Shown: positions 24,620 through 34,308, counted from the first letter of the stretch. The stretch: 64,000 nucleotides of DNA from Bdellovibrionales bacterium (GCA_041662785.1 JBAZRW010000002.1:62001-126000); one strand, 5' to 3'. Notes: generated by a model not told the origin, from the sequence alone. Made by a program: numbers and translations.

Positions 24620-27004
24620 TTATTCTTCATCGAGCTGACGTCCATAGATTTCGCGTTTGCCCACATGGTTGGCCTCGCTGATGATGCCGTCTTTTTCCAT
24701 GCGTTCAATAAGCGTCGCGGCGCGGTTGTAGCCAATCGAAAGCTGGCGCTGCACATAGCTGATCGAAGCCTTGCGGTCGCGCAGGACGACATCGACGGCC
24801 TTGTCGTACATCTCATCGCCTGAATCGTTGCCGCCGCTAGAAAGGCCCTCTTCGTTTTCGCTTTCGTCTTCGGTTACTTCGTCCAAATAGTCGGGCTCGC
24901 CTTGTGCCTTAAGGAAGGCGACGACGTCCTCAACCTCTTTGTCCGAGACAAAGGGGCCATGCACGCGCGTGATGCGTCCGCCGTCTGCGCGGTAAAGCAT
25001 GTCGCCTTGTCCTAAAAGCTGCTCGGCTCCCTGTTCGCCCAAGATGGTGCGGCTGTCGATTTTTGAGGTGACTTGGAAACTAATGCGCGTGGGGAAGTTG
25101 GCCTTGATCGTGCCCGTGATGACATCCACCGAAGGCCTTTGCGTGGCCATCATAATATGAATGCCAGCCGCACGCGCCATTTGCGCGAGCCTTTGGACGG
25201 CGGCTTCGATTTCTTTACCCGCGACAAGCATTAGATCGGCCATTTCGTCCACGATCACGACGATAAAGGGCAGGGGGGTCAGATCAAGGGGCTGCTCTTC
25301 GTAAACAGGCTTGCCCGTCTCGCGGTCAAAGCCCGTCTGCACCGTGCGAGTCAGACTTTCCTTATTCTTGGCGGCTTCACGCAGGCGGATGTTATAGCCG
25401 TCGATGTTACGCACGCCCAGCTTGGACATGGCGCGGTAACGCTCTTCCATCTCGCGCACCGTCCATTTAAGCGCCATGATGGCCTTCTTCGGCTCGGTCA
25501 CGACGGGGGCGAGCAAATGCGGAATGCCTTCATAGATCGAAAGTTCCAGCATCTTGGGATCGATCATGATGAAGCGGCATTTTTCAGGTGGCAGCCGGTA
25601 AAGGAGAGACAGGATCATGGTGTTGATGGCGACGGATTTGCCCGCCCCTGTCGTTCCGGCGATCAGCAAATGCGGCATCCGGATCATGTCGGTGATGATG
25701 GGCATGCCCGCGATGTCTTTGCCCAGCACCAAAGGAATAGCGCCTTTATGATCGGTATAGACTTCGCTGCTGAGAAGATCGCGTAGGAACACCATCTCGC
25801 GCTTCTTGTTGGGCAGTTCAATGCCAATGACGTTGCGACCTTGCACAACGGCAACGCGCACCGAGACAGCGCTCATGTTGCGGGCGATGTCGTCGGCCAA
25901 GGATATGACGCGTGAGGAACGCGTGCCCGGTGAAGGCTCTAGCTCATACAGCGTGACGACGGGGCCCGGACTTACCTTGGTGATTTTGCCGTACACGCCA
26001 AAGTCGGCAAGGACGGATTCCAAAAGTTTGGCATTTTTCTCTAAGGCTTCCTCGGACAGATCCGGTGCGCTTTTGCGAGACGCTTCTGGCCATTGCAGCA
26101 ATTCTAAAGGTGGCAAGGCGTGAGAGCCTTCGGCTCGCAAGGGTAGGCGAGCTTGCCTTCCCGTTGGTTTGGGTCTGCTGATAAGGGGCTTTTTGACGGT
26201 GCGTTTTAGGGGGCGGATAAAACCTTCTTCCTCTTCCTCATCCTCTTCTTCGTTCTCGTCTTCCTCCTCCTCCTCTTCTTCTTCGACTTCTTCGTCTTCA
26301 GCGGGCCATTCTTGATCGCGGTGGCGCAGGCGGTTCCACAGCGCTTGGCTCTTGTTGATCAAAGAGGTCGTGGCGCTATGTGCCATTTGGTGCAGGAGCC
26401 TTACGAAATCATGCCACTCGCCAAAGGTCAGCGCGCAGGCCATGTAAAGGGTTCCCAAGGACAACAAGCCCATTGTGACGGCCACGATGATCCCGCCGCC
26501 CGTTTTGGGCAGAAGGCCAAGGAGCGCTCCTGCGATAAGTTTTCCAAAAGAGCCTCCCCAAAAACGGGTCATGCCTAGGGACGCGTCGGGGGTAAGGGCG
26601 GCCATCGCGATTCCGGCGGCTAGTACGGACAAAAAGGCGGCCAGTGCGCGACTCCATGGCAAATCAAGTCCGCGCCCTTCGCTAATCCGCCAACCCCAAG
26701 CCGCGAGAACAATGGACAGTAAGATCGAGGCAATGCCCCAGTATTGCCATAGAAAATCGGCAAGGTAGCTCCCCGTTGTTCCAAAAAGATTGTGGATGAC
26801 GTCGGTTGAGGCCGCGTTGAGTGAGGAATCTTCAGGGTGGTAGCTAATAATAACAAGCGCCAAGACAACCGCCAGCAGGATCATGGCGATCCCTTCGACG
26901 CGGGCGAGGAGTCGCAAAAGGGCCGCCCGCAAGGAATCCGGCATCCAAGGCGAGCCGCCGCGGCGATAACGTGAAGAGGTGCGAACAAGAGGACGTTGTG
27001 ACAT
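24620..27004 (-). CDS. ftsK: DNA translocase FtsK
   Basis: FtsK pumps chromosome termini through the septum and activates XerCD. The 794-aa protein has four N-terminal membrane helices (residues about 30-200), a short linker, the translocase motor with Walker A GTTGAGKSVAINTM and Walker B FIVVIVDEMADLM, and a C-terminal gamma winged helix (VLRDRKASISYVQRQLSIGYNRAATLIERMEKDGI) for KOPS recognition. The linker (about 240-266) is a striking run of about 26 residues almost all Glu or Asp, encoded by CTC/CTT triplet-like DNA on the plus strand. It is divergent from cckA across 248 bp. Confidence 0.96.
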   Translation of the reverse strand: MSQRPLVRTSSRYRRGGSPWMPDSLRAALLRLLARVEGIAMILLAVVLALVIISYHPEDSSLNAASTDVIHNLFGTTGSYLADFLWQYWGIASILLSIVLAAWGWRISEGRGLDLPWSRALAAFLSVLAAGIAMAALTPDASLGMTRFWGGSFGKLIAGALLGLLPKTGGGIIVAVTMGLLSLGTLYMACALTFGEWHDFVRLLHQMAHSATTSLINKSQALWNRLRHRDQEWPAEDEEVEEEEEEEEDENEEEDEEEEEGFIRPLKRTVKKPLISRPKPTGRQARLPLRAEGSHALPPLELLQWPEASRKSAPDLSEEALEKNAKLLESVLADFGVYGKITKVSPGPVVTLYELEPSPGTRSSRVISLADDIARNMSAVSVRVAVVQGRNVIGIELPNKKREMVFLRDLLSSEVYTDHKGAIPLVLGKDIAGMPIITDMIRMPHLLIAGTTGAGKSVAINTMILSLLYRLPPEKCRFIMIDPKMLELSIYEGIPHLLAPVVTEPKKAIMALKWTVREMEERYRAMSKLGVRNIDGYNIRLREAAKNKESLTRTVQTGFDRETGKPVYEEQPLDLTPLPFIVVIVDEMADLMLVAGKEIEAAVQRLAQMARAAGIHIMMATQRPSVDVITGTIKANFPTRISFQVTSKIDSRTILGEQGAEQLLGQGDMLYRADGGRITRVHGPFVSDKEVEDVVAFLKAQGEPDYLDEVTEDESENEEGLSSGGNDSGDEMYDKAVDVVLRDRKASISYVQRQLSIGYNRAATLIERMEKDGIISEANHVGKREIYGRQLDEE

Positions 27005-27252
27005 AAGGCAAAAAACTCAATGAACGACAAAAAGAAGCGGGTGGGGACATTCTTGCCGATTCGGGCGTTCCTGTCACCTTGTCGTTATACGCGTAGGGTT
27101 CAACCTGAAGAAACGAAAAATCCTGCCAAAAACAAACAAAATAGCGTCCGTTAACTTCTTGCACACCGTTATTGTTGCATGACTGAAACTGTAGGGGAGG
27201 CGACTCACAGGGGTGAGTCGAGGGCTTCTCGTAAAAAGCAGGTGGATAAGGC

Positions 27253-29823
27253 GTGGTTAAAGCATTCTTTCATAACGGGTTAAAGGCCTTGTCGCGTTGG
27301 CTGACCCCGCGCGTTTTGCCGTCAGGGGGCGGCGGGAAGCTGTCGCGTATGCGCCGCATGTTCCAAGGTCTTGCCGTGATGACGGCGCTGGGCATGGTGG
27401 CGGTTTTTGCCCCTTATTTTGCCGGCGACCTTGCGGGCATGATTATCGGGGGGCTTTTGGCCGCCTCGCTTTTGGGCATGTCGGCCGCCGTGTGGTGGCA
27501 GATCAAGCACTCCCATGATGATGCGGCGGAAGAGGTTTTGCTGCGCGAGGCCTTCCATAGCATGCTCACCCCCCAATTGATCACCGATCAAAAGGGCGAC
27601 ATTGTGATGGCCAGTCGTGCCTTTCGCGGCTGGATTGATTGGGGCAAAGAGCCGGTGATGGAGGCCCTGACGACGCGGTTTGGTGCGACGGCGGAAAGTC
27701 GGCAGAAGTTTAAGCAGATTCAGGACACCTTGAAAAAGGGGCAGTCCGTTATTGTGGATCTTCCCGTCATGCGTGGTCAGCGCATGGTCGAATGGCGCCG
27801 CATTGTGGCAAGGCCTATTGATGGGAATAATCGCTATTATCATTGGCGCTTTGAGGACATTAGCGAAAGCCGCCGCATGGAACGCGCCATGCGGGACGAG
27901 CAAAACAAATTGATCGATTTTATGGCGCGTGCGCCTATTGGTATCTATTCCGTCGATCAACATGGCCGTTTCCGCTTTGTGAATGAAACGTTGGCCGATT
28001 GGCTGCAAGTCACGCCTGACGATCTTGTGAAGGGCGACGTTCGGATTCACGACATATTGAAGGATGCCCCCGATGGGGCGGCGGCTTATGCCATTGCGGC
28101 GGGCGCTCAAGGAGAAACGCGGGGCGAAGTGATCTTGCGCCGCCGCGATGGTACGCTCTTTCCTGTGGCTGTTACCCAAACAGTTGTGCCTTCCGAAGAC
28201 GGCAAGGCCCTGCGCACGCGCTCGGTCGTGCGCGATCTCTCGCCAGAGCGCGAATGGCAAATGGCGCTTTCGCTTTCCGAGTATCGCTTTCAACGCCTGT
28301 TTGCCGAAGCGCCGATTGGTGTCCTTCTTTTGGATGCCAATTTTATCGTGATGGAATGCAATCAGGCGTTTTTGACGATTGCGCGGCGCAAGCGCGAGGC
28401 CACGATTAGCCAGCCGATAGCCGAACTGGTCGCGCAACAAGCGCGTAAGGAGTCGTTGGATATTCTTGCTCAGGTTCTCTCTGGCGCGGACATGACCAAG
28501 CCGATTGAAGTCCTCCTTCAGGCGGATCGCGATATCATCGTGCATGTGTTTGCCAAGCGTTTTGGCGACGCGACGCAGATCGAAGGCGAAGGCGGCGGCG
28601 ATGGCGGCTTGATGCTCTATTTCATCGATGTGACAGAGCAAAAGCGCATGGAAATCCAGTTCGCCCAGTCGCAAAAGATGCAAGCCATCGGTCAGCTGGC
28701 GGGCGGCGTCGCCCATGACTTCAACAATTTGCTCACGGCGATGATCGGCTTTTGCGATTTGCTTCTTATGCGCCACAAACCGGGCGATCAAAGCTTTACC
28801 GATATTATGCAGATCAAGCAGAACGGCAACCGCGCGGCTAACCTTGTGCGCCAGTTGCTTGCCTTCTCGCGTCAGCAAACCTTGCAACCCAAGGTTATCA
28901 ACATCGTCGATGTGGTGTCTGAGCTTACGGCGCTGTTGCGCCGCCTAATTGGTGCACAGATACGCCTCGATATGTTCCATGGGCGTGACATCGGCCTTGT
29001 CAAGGTTGACCAAGGCCAGCTAGAGCAAGTCGTGATCAATCTTGTGGTCAATGCGCGTGACGCCATGACAGACGGTGGTGCGGTCACGATCACGACGGCC
29101 AATCATATCCAAAAAGACCATGTCCTGCGCGGGCAGGACGATATGCCACCCGGACGCTATGTTTTGATCAAGGTGGAGGATACCGGCTCAGGCATTCCGT
29201 CGGAAATCATTCCGCGTATTTTTGATCCTTTCTTTTCGACGAAGGAAATCGGCTCTGGTACGGGGCTTGGCTTGTCCACTGTGTACGGCGTTGTGCGGCA
29301 AACAGGCGGTTTTATCCATGTGGAAAGCGCCGTGGGGCGTGGCACAATCTTTACGGTTTACCTGCCAGTGTTGGCCGAGAATGAAAGCCAGCGCGTCACC
29401 GATGTGACGGATGAGAATGCCGAGGAAAAACCCGGCCCCGATTTGACAGGCGCGGGCACGATCTTGCTGGTTGAGGACGAAGACGCGGTGCGCGTGTTCT
29501 CAACCCGCGCGCTGAAGAACAAGGGCTATAACGTCCTTGAGGCGCGCAGCGGCGAAGAAGCCTTAGAGATTTTGGAAAAAGAAGGCGACAAGATCGACCT
29601 GACAATCACGGATGTCGTGATGCCCGAGATGGACGGGCCGACACTCTATAAACATATGCAAGGAAGATGGCCCAAGATGAAGGTTGTCTTTGTGTCGGGC
29701 TATACCGAAGACCGCCTGCGCGAGCAATTTAAGTCGGGCGAGGTCATCCACTTCCTTGGCAAGCCGTTCTCCCTCAAGCAACTCGCCAGCAAGGTCAAAG
29801 ATCTGCTGAGCGAAGGGGCGTAA
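27253..29823 (+). CDS. cckA: cell-cycle hybrid histidine kinase CckA
   Basis: CckA starts the phosphorelay through ChpT to CtrA and CpdR in alphaproteobacteria. The 856-aa protein has two membrane helices (about 35-80), PAS-like sensor regions (about 90-450), the HisKA motif GGVAHDFNNLLTAMIGFCDLL with the phospho-His near 487, the CckA-typical NRAANLVRQLLAFSRQQTLQP, an HATPase domain (VVNARDAM, DTGSGIP, GTGLGLSTVYG) and a receiver with the phospho-Asp in TITDVVMPEMDG (about 785). A GTG start at 27253 follows AGGTGG. A leader hairpin GACTCAC-AGGG-GTGAGTC lies at 27202-27219. tldD starts 4 bp after the stop. Confidence 0.94.
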   Translation: MVKAFFHNGLKALSRWLTPRVLPSGGGGKLSRMRRMFQGLAVMTALGMVAVFAPYFAGDLAGMIIGGLLAASLLGMSAAVWWQIKHSHDDAAEEVLLREAFHSMLTPQLITDQKGDIVMASRAFRGWIDWGKEPVMEALTTRFGATAESRQKFKQIQDTLKKGQSVIVDLPVMRGQRMVEWRRIVARPIDGNNRYYHWRFEDISESRRMERAMRDEQNKLIDFMARAPIGIYSVDQHGRFRFVNETLADWLQVTPDDLVKGDVRIHDILKDAPDGAAAYAIAAGAQGETRGEVILRRRDGTLFPVAVTQTVVPSEDGKALRTRSVVRDLSPEREWQMALSLSEYRFQRLFAEAPIGVLLLDANFIVMECNQAFLTIARRKREATISQPIAELVAQQARKESLDILAQVLSGADMTKPIEVLLQADRDIIVHVFAKRFGDATQIEGEGGGDGGLMLYFIDVTEQKRMEIQFAQSQKMQAIGQLAGGVAHDFNNLLTAMIGFCDLLLMRHKPGDQSFTDIMQIKQNGNRAANLVRQLLAFSRQQTLQPKVINIVDVVSELTALLRRLIGAQIRLDMFHGRDIGLVKVDQGQLEQVVINLVVNARDAMTDGGAVTITTANHIQKDHVLRGQDDMPPGRYVLIKVEDTGSGIPSEIIPRIFDPFFSTKEIGSGTGLGLSTVYGVVRQTGGFIHVESAVGRGTIFTVYLPVLAENESQRVTDVTDENAEEKPGPDLTGAGTILLVEDEDAVRVFSTRALKNKGYNVLEARSGEEALEILEKEGDKIDLTITDVVMPEMDGPTLYKHMQGRWPKMKVVFVSGYTEDRLREQFKSGEVIHFLGKPFSLKQLASKVKDLLSEGA

Positions 29824-29827
29824 AGGT

Positions 29828-31261
29828 ATGTCCGCACTCGCCCAAACCGATAAGCTTTTTTTTGAGGCCGCGTCATTGGATCGCGGCAAGGTTGAGAGCC
29901 TTGTCAGTGACACGCTTATGGGCGCAGACGATGGTGAGTTGTATCTTGAATACGCGCAATCCGAAGGCATGGTGTGGGACGATGGTAAGCTGCGCACGGC
30001 CAGCTATGACACCACGCAAGGCTTTGGGCTTCGCGCCGTGTGTGGTGAGACGATTGGCTTTGCCCATGCCGTTAATCTGGATGAGGAAACCTTGCGCCGC
30101 GCCGCATCATCCGTGGCGGCGGTGAAGGGCGGCTATGCGGGTGAGCTGGCACTGCCCCCCATCGGCACAAACCGTCACTTGTATGGCGATGATAATCCTC
30201 TTTTGTCTAAAACTTTTGAGCAGCGCCTTGTGCTGTTGCAAGAGATCGACGCCTATGTGCGCGCGCGTGATCCCCATGTCCATCAGGTAAGCGTTTCGCT
30301 CGCTGCGACGTGGCAGGCCGTGCAGATCATCGGCGCGGGCGGGTTTCGCGTGGCAGACATTCGCCCCCTTGTGCGTCTCAATGTTTCGGTTGTCGCCAAG
30401 CAGGGGGATCGCATGGAAAGCGGCGCACGCGGCGCGGGCGGGAGGCTTTCCTATGACCATCTGTTTGATCCAACGCAGTGGCAGGGTATGGCCGATGAGG
30501 CGTTCCGCAAGGCTCTTGTGAACCTTGACGCTGTTGAAGCGCGGGCGGGTGAGATGACGGTGGTGGTTGGCGCGGGCTGGCCCGCCGTGCTTCTTCATGA
30601 GGCTATCGGCCACGGCCTAGAGGGCGACTTTAACCGCAAGAAGACCTCGGCTTTCGCGGGGCTGCTGGGGCAGCAAGTGGCGGCCAAGGGCGTGACCATT
30701 GTGGATGATGGCACGCTGGAAAACCGGCGCGGCTCCATTTCCATTGATGATGAGGGCACGCCGTCCCAATGCACGACGTTGATCGAGGACGGGAAGCTTG
30801 TGGGGTATATGCAAGATCGCCTGAACGGGCGGCTGATGGGCGGCGCATCAACGGGCAACGGGCGGCGCGAGAGTTTCGCGTGCCAGCCGTATCCCCGCAT
30901 GACCAACACGATGATGCTAAAGGGCAGCCATGTGCCCGAAGAGATTATCGCTTCGGTTGATCGCGGCATTTACGCCGCCGACTTTGGCGGCGGGCAGGTA
31001 GATATCACCTCTGGCAAGTTTGTTTTCTCGGCAACCGAGGCTTATGAGATTGAGGGCGGCAAGATTGGTCGTCCCGTCAAAGGCGCGTCGCTTGTCGGCT
31101 CCGGTTTTGAGGTTCTCAAGAAAGTGTCGATGATTGGCAACGATGTCAAACTGGACACGGGCGTCGGGACTTGTGGCAAGAATGGCCAAAGCGTCCCCGT
31201 GGGCGTGGCGCAGCCGACCTTGCGGATCGATGCCATGACGGTCGGCGGCGCAAGTGTGTAG
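29828..31261 (+). CDS. tldD: metalloprotease TldD
   Basis: TldD with its partner TldE/PmbA forms a zinc protease that trims unfolded or modified peptides. The 477-aa protein has the metal motif HEAIGHGLEGD (about 258-268) and the typical C-terminal glycine-rich segments (GVGTCGKNGQSVPVGVAQPTLRID). The ATG starts 4 bp after the cckA stop with AAAGG, so it is probably cotranscribed with cckA. No tldE/pmbA is in the window. A heptamer repeat begins 10 bp after the stop. Confidence 0.95.
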   Translation: MSALAQTDKLFFEAASLDRGKVESLVSDTLMGADDGELYLEYAQSEGMVWDDGKLRTASYDTTQGFGLRAVCGETIGFAHAVNLDEETLRRAASSVAAVKGGYAGELALPPIGTNRHLYGDDNPLLSKTFEQRLVLLQEIDAYVRARDPHVHQVSVSLAATWQAVQIIGAGGFRVADIRPLVRLNVSVVAKQGDRMESGARGAGGRLSYDHLFDPTQWQGMADEAFRKALVNLDAVEARAGEMTVVVGAGWPAVLLHEAIGHGLEGDFNRKKTSAFAGLLGQQVAAKGVTIVDDGTLENRRGSISIDDEGTPSQCTTLIEDGKLVGYMQDRLNGRLMGGASTGNGRRESFACQPYPRMTNTMMLKGSHVPEEIIASVDRGIYAADFGGGQVDITSGKFVFSATEAYEIEGGKIGRPVKGASLVGSGFEVLKKVSMIGNDVKLDTGVGTCGKNGQSVPVGVAQPTLRIDAMTVGGASV

Positions 31262-31270
31262 GTGAATAGG

Positions 31271-31340
31271 ATTCAGCATTCAGGATTTAGGATTTAGGAT
31301 TTAGGATTTAGGATTTAGGATTTAGGATTTAGGATTTAGG
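31271..31340. repeat. heptamer tandem array, ten units
   Basis: ATTCAGC, ATTCAGG and then eight perfect ATTTAGG units follow the tldD stop codon after 9 bp. The same heptamer family recurs after rpoA (39413) and purQ (48481). Confidence 0.95.
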
Positions 31341-31368
31341 GAAGTGTTGCGTCACCCTTTTTCCTTTA

Positions 31369-31499
31369 CCGTCATCGCGAGCGACTGTAAGGAGCGTGGC
31401 GATCCAGCTGCCGAGCGTCTGCGAGGCCGAAGAGTCATTTGCGCGGCAGACGCCGCGCAGCTGGATTGCTTCGTCGCATTCGCTCCTCGCAATGACGAA
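31369..31499. repeat. dispersed palindromic element, family D, copy 1
   Basis: The left end CGTCATCGCGAGCGAC and the right end CGCTCCTCGCAATGACG are inverted; inside are GATCCAGCTG...CAGCTGGATTG and GCGGCAGACGCCGC. It is related to the copy at 48532. The 457-bp gap 31262-31718 between tldD and the deacetylase-like gene contains the heptamer array, this element and about 200 bp with nothing recognisable. Confidence 0.8.
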
Positions 31500-31718
31500 A
31501 TTGAGGAAAGGGGAAACCCCTCACTTTTTGCCCCTTTTATAGGCAGTTTTAAAAGGCCCCGTACGGCGCTTGTGATGAGCGCTGAATAGGGGTAAAATCC
31601 TAGGCCACACAGGTAGCGGAGGCATCAGAATAACGCGTCAGCGCTTATCTAAACGCGTGTACGACCCCTTCTATAAGTGATTTTCCCCAACACCCAAAAT
31701 GAGGGCCCGTTTTTGCCC

Positions 31719-32678
31719 CTATTGCCCCGCTAAAACGCCCATGACGGCGGCGGCGCTGGCGGCACTGGCCTCGACGTCATAGCCGCCTTCCAACAGCGCT
31801 ATCAGGCGGCCTTGGCACTTGCGCTTGGCCATGTCCAAAAGGTCGCGCATAAGGGTCGCATAATCCTCTGTTTCCAGATTCTGCGAGCCCTTCGGATCGT
31901 CCTTATGCGCATCGAAACCCGCCGACACAAGAAGAAGGTCAAAGTCCTCCGTCTCCAACCGCGCCATCGCTTTCTCGCGCCACTGCGTCAGCCATGCCTC
32001 ACGCGGTGTGTTGGGTGGGAAGGGGATATTCAGGATGTTGCCTGCGCCGACCTCATCCGCATGACCCGACTCCGGCCATAACGGCAGTTGGTGAAGACTG
32101 ATAAAAAAGACGGACGTGTCTTTTTCAAAAATCGCCTGCGTGCCGTTGCCGTGATGTACGTCAAAGTCAACAATGGCGATGCGCTTCAGCCCATGCGCTT
32201 TCTGCGCATGACGCGCCGCGAGGGCGATATTGTTCACCGCGCAAAAGCCCATGGCTTTGTCCGGCATCGCATGATGACCCGGCGGGCGCGTCAGGCAAAA
32301 GGCGTTATCGGCTTTTCCCGTGACGACTTCATCCACCGCCTGCAAGGCTCCGCCGACAGAGCGCAAGATAGCATCGCCAGAGCGGGGGCACAGAACGGTG
32401 ACCTCACCCGCATCGTCGTCCGAAGTCACTTCGTTGATTTCGATAGGGCAGTAGCCACTTGCCGGAACCGACATAAAAACAAAGTCGATGTAAGCGGGCG
32501 TATGGGCCAGCAACAGCGCCGCACGATCCGCCAAGGGAGGTTCTTTCCACACAATAGTTGGATCGGGGAGGGCGCGCAGCGCCTTGACTATGGCCGTGAT
32601 CCGCGCCGCACGTTCCGAGTGTCCCTTGCCCGGATCATGCGCTTCATTGTCGGGATGGTAAAAGCAGAGTGTTGTCAT
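31719..32678 (-). CDS. histone deacetylase family protein (class II-like amidohydrolase)
   Basis: A 319-aa zinc amidohydrolase. Conserved elements: GHSERAARI, PPGHHA (catalytic His pair), DFDVHHGNGTQ (zinc Asp and His), SAGFDAHKDDP (zinc Asp) and LEGGYD. Bacterial members deacetylate acetyl-lysine, acetylpolyamines or related amides; the actual substrate is unknown. There is no signal peptide. It is transcribed away from the repeat-rich block at 32.7-33.1 kb. Confidence 0.92.
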   Translation of the reverse strand: MTTLCFYHPDNEAHDPGKGHSERAARITAIVKALRALPDPTIVWKEPPLADRAALLLAHTPAYIDFVFMSVPASGYCPIEINEVTSDDDAGEVTVLCPRSGDAILRSVGGALQAVDEVVTGKADNAFCLTRPPGHHAMPDKAMGFCAVNNIALAARHAQKAHGLKRIAIVDFDVHHGNGTQAIFEKDTSVFFISLHQLPLWPESGHADEVGAGNILNIPFPPNTPREAWLTQWREKAMARLETEDFDLLLVSAGFDAHKDDPKGSQNLETEDYATLMRDLLDMAKRKCQGRLIALLEGGYDVEASAASAAAVMGVLAGQ

Positions 32679-32760
32679 GGTTCGTTCTCCTTAATCGGCC
32701 GGTTTAGTAAGGTATACCCCTTCCACTTCAAGAGCTGGGGAAATTGGGCAAGATAGTCAA

Positions 32761-32862
32761 AAGAAAACGGGATCCCCGCTTTCGCGGGGATGACGCGTAT
32801 AGGATTAAATTAAAACAAAAACCCCGTCATGCCCGCGAAAGCGGGCATCCCGTTTGTTTTGT
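32761..32862. repeat. dispersed palindromic repeat, family A, copy 4
   Basis: AAGAAAACGGGATCCCCGCT with TTCGCGGGGATGACG faces CGTCATGCCCGCGAAAGCGG followed by GCATCCCGTTTGTTTT. It lies in the 556-bp gap 32679-33234, which holds this copy and the composite element next to it and no convincing gene. Confidence 0.88.
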
Positions 32863-32913
32863 TCCAATGACCACCTCTTGACCGGTATTGGGTATAACAA
32901 AATAATCTTTCTT

Positions 32914-33138
32914 CTATCGTCATCCCGCTGACCCTGCTTCGCTCTGACGAGCTTCGCAGGGCCGAAGCCTGGCCCGACGAAGCTGCGGAGCAGCGCAGAC
33001 GGGAAAGCGGGATCCAGCGCCGCGTGTCAACGCGGCATAAGACGCAAAAAACTTCACAATAGCGCTTGTTTTTCATTTTTAACTCATACGCTCGCTATCG
33101 CTCGCGCTGGATTCCCGCCTTCGCGGGGATGACGATAG
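32914..33138. repeat. composite palindromic element, family C, copy 1
   Basis: The outer arms CTATCGTCATCCCGC (32914-32928) and GCGGGGATGACGATAG (33123-33138) pair. The first 107 bp (32918-33024) match 47448-47554 at all but four positions. Within it, CCTGCTTCGCTCTGACGAGC and CTTCGCAGGG form a nested palindrome that splits an ordinary family A half-unit. An A-type half GCTGGATTCCCGCCTTCGCGGGGATGACG closes it. Confidence 0.85.
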
Positions 33139-33234
33139 GTTTCTCTTATGGCCCATAAACCAACTCTTCAGGTGCGGGGGGGGAATGACGACAGCGGACA
33201 AAACATTCCTTTATGACTTTCCATGCGTTCATGG

Positions 33235-34308
33235 TTAATGACAACGAAGATGCGTTGTCAGATCGCGGTTGCCGTAACGGCAGGCAAGCTTGTGAAGTGC
33301 GGAATCGTGTAAGCTTCTGACGATCATCTTGTCCTCACCATAGGCTAACGGCTCAAACCCCGCTTGTTCGATAACGGGATTAAGCCATTCCTTTTGCCTA
33401 TCGGCAAGAGTGATATCCGTATGGCCCAGCAGATTCCTTTTGTGCTGAAGGGGCGTGAATTGGCGCAGGAGGCTGGAAGCAATCTGCGGATCATTGCCTT
33501 GCGCGTAAAGGCTGCTGATATGCAGGCCGCTAACAATGCGGAAGGTTGAAAAGCTGCGATAGGCCGAGGCCATGCCAACAACGTTGCCCTCATGCCCGCT
33601 CTTTGTCGTTTCTGTTGCGACGATAAACAAGGGGTCTTCGTCGTAGGCTTTGTGGCTCAAAAGCTTTCTTTGCCCTTCATGGGGAGGCATTCCTTGCTCT
33701 TCTAAAAAAGAGATCAGTGGCCTATAGTTGCCAAAGCTAATTTTGCGAAAGGCTAGCCCAGAATCTGTGTCAGTTTCCTGTGCGTTAAGGTTGGGGACTT
33801 GGCCTTGCCGCCATGTGTGTTGGTCATTGTGGCTCATGGCCCCGTGAGATGTATAGAAGTCTTGCGCCACCGTGTTATGAGCCGCGCATTCCCATGCGAC
33901 ATAGTTAAACCTTCTCTTTAGAGCCACTTGCGCCAACGTCGCCAAGGCGAACGATCCCGCGCCACGGCCGCGCTCGCGCTTTGTCGTGACAATATCTTCA
34001 AGATAGAGGCCCGCGCCACGCCCGTTATGGGCGGCGTAATAGGTCACGGCCGTCAACGGCACAGGCTGCCATGGAATCGTCGTGTCCATCACAAGAAAGG
34101 CCTCGCATTGTCTGTGGCGGGCGATGGCATCGAAAAGCGCCTCAGCCTCGTGCTCTCTTTCCTTAGCGGCGGGGGAAAAGGCATGCTGTTCGGCTTGCTC
34201 TTGGATCAGATCGTAAAAGGCCTGTTCCCAAAGCTTGGCGAGTGGATGAGGTTCAAGATTTTGCGCATAAAGAGGAAAGGCGGCTAAATTGTGGGCATGG
34301 GCTGACAT
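33235..34308 (-). CDS. tandem GNAT-like acetyltransferase protein
   Basis: A 357-aa cytoplasmic protein. The N-terminal half has a GNAT acetyl-CoA region (LYLEDIVTTKRERGRGAGSFALATLAQVA) followed by the typical ECAAHNTVAQDFYTSHGA. The C-terminal half looks like a second, weaker GNAT fold (VVGMASAYRSFSTFRIVSGLHISSLYA) without an obvious R/Q-x-x-G-x-G/A loop. The substrate is unknown. It has no operon partner. The start ATG at 34308 is followed by MSAHAHNLAAF; TCGGGAG lies upstream as a possible ribosome site. Confidence 0.72.
   Translation of the reverse strand: MSAHAHNLAAFPLYAQNLEPHPLAKLWEQAFYDLIQEQAEQHAFSPAAKEREHEAEALFDAIARHRQCEAFLVMDTTIPWQPVPLTAVTYYAAHNGRGAGLYLEDIVTTKRERGRGAGSFALATLAQVALKRRFNYVAWECAAHNTVAQDFYTSHGAMSHNDQHTWRQGQVPNLNAQETDTDSGLAFRKISFGNYRPLISFLEEQGMPPHEGQRKLLSHKAYDEDPLFIVATETTKSGHEGNVVGMASAYRSFSTFRIVSGLHISSLYAQGNDPQIASSLLRQFTPLQHKRNLLGHTDITLADRQKEWLNPVIEQAGFEPLAYGEDKMIVRSLHDSALHKLACRYGNRDLTTHLRCH

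Noticed and set aside
27322..28887. 521-codon open frame antisense to cckA
   Set aside because: It lies fully opposite a well-supported gene and its sequence is His/Arg-rich with no family features, as expected of a shadow frame.
31271..31340. CRISPR-like array
   Set aside because: Units are only 7 bp with no spacers, so it is a simple tandem repeat.
31344..31589. Open frame of 81 codons after tldD
   Set aside because: It runs across the family D palindrome and has no ribosome site; it is repeat translation.
32914..33138. Insertion sequence ends
   Set aside because: No transposase frame lies within or next to the palindromes, and no target-site duplication could be recognised by eye.
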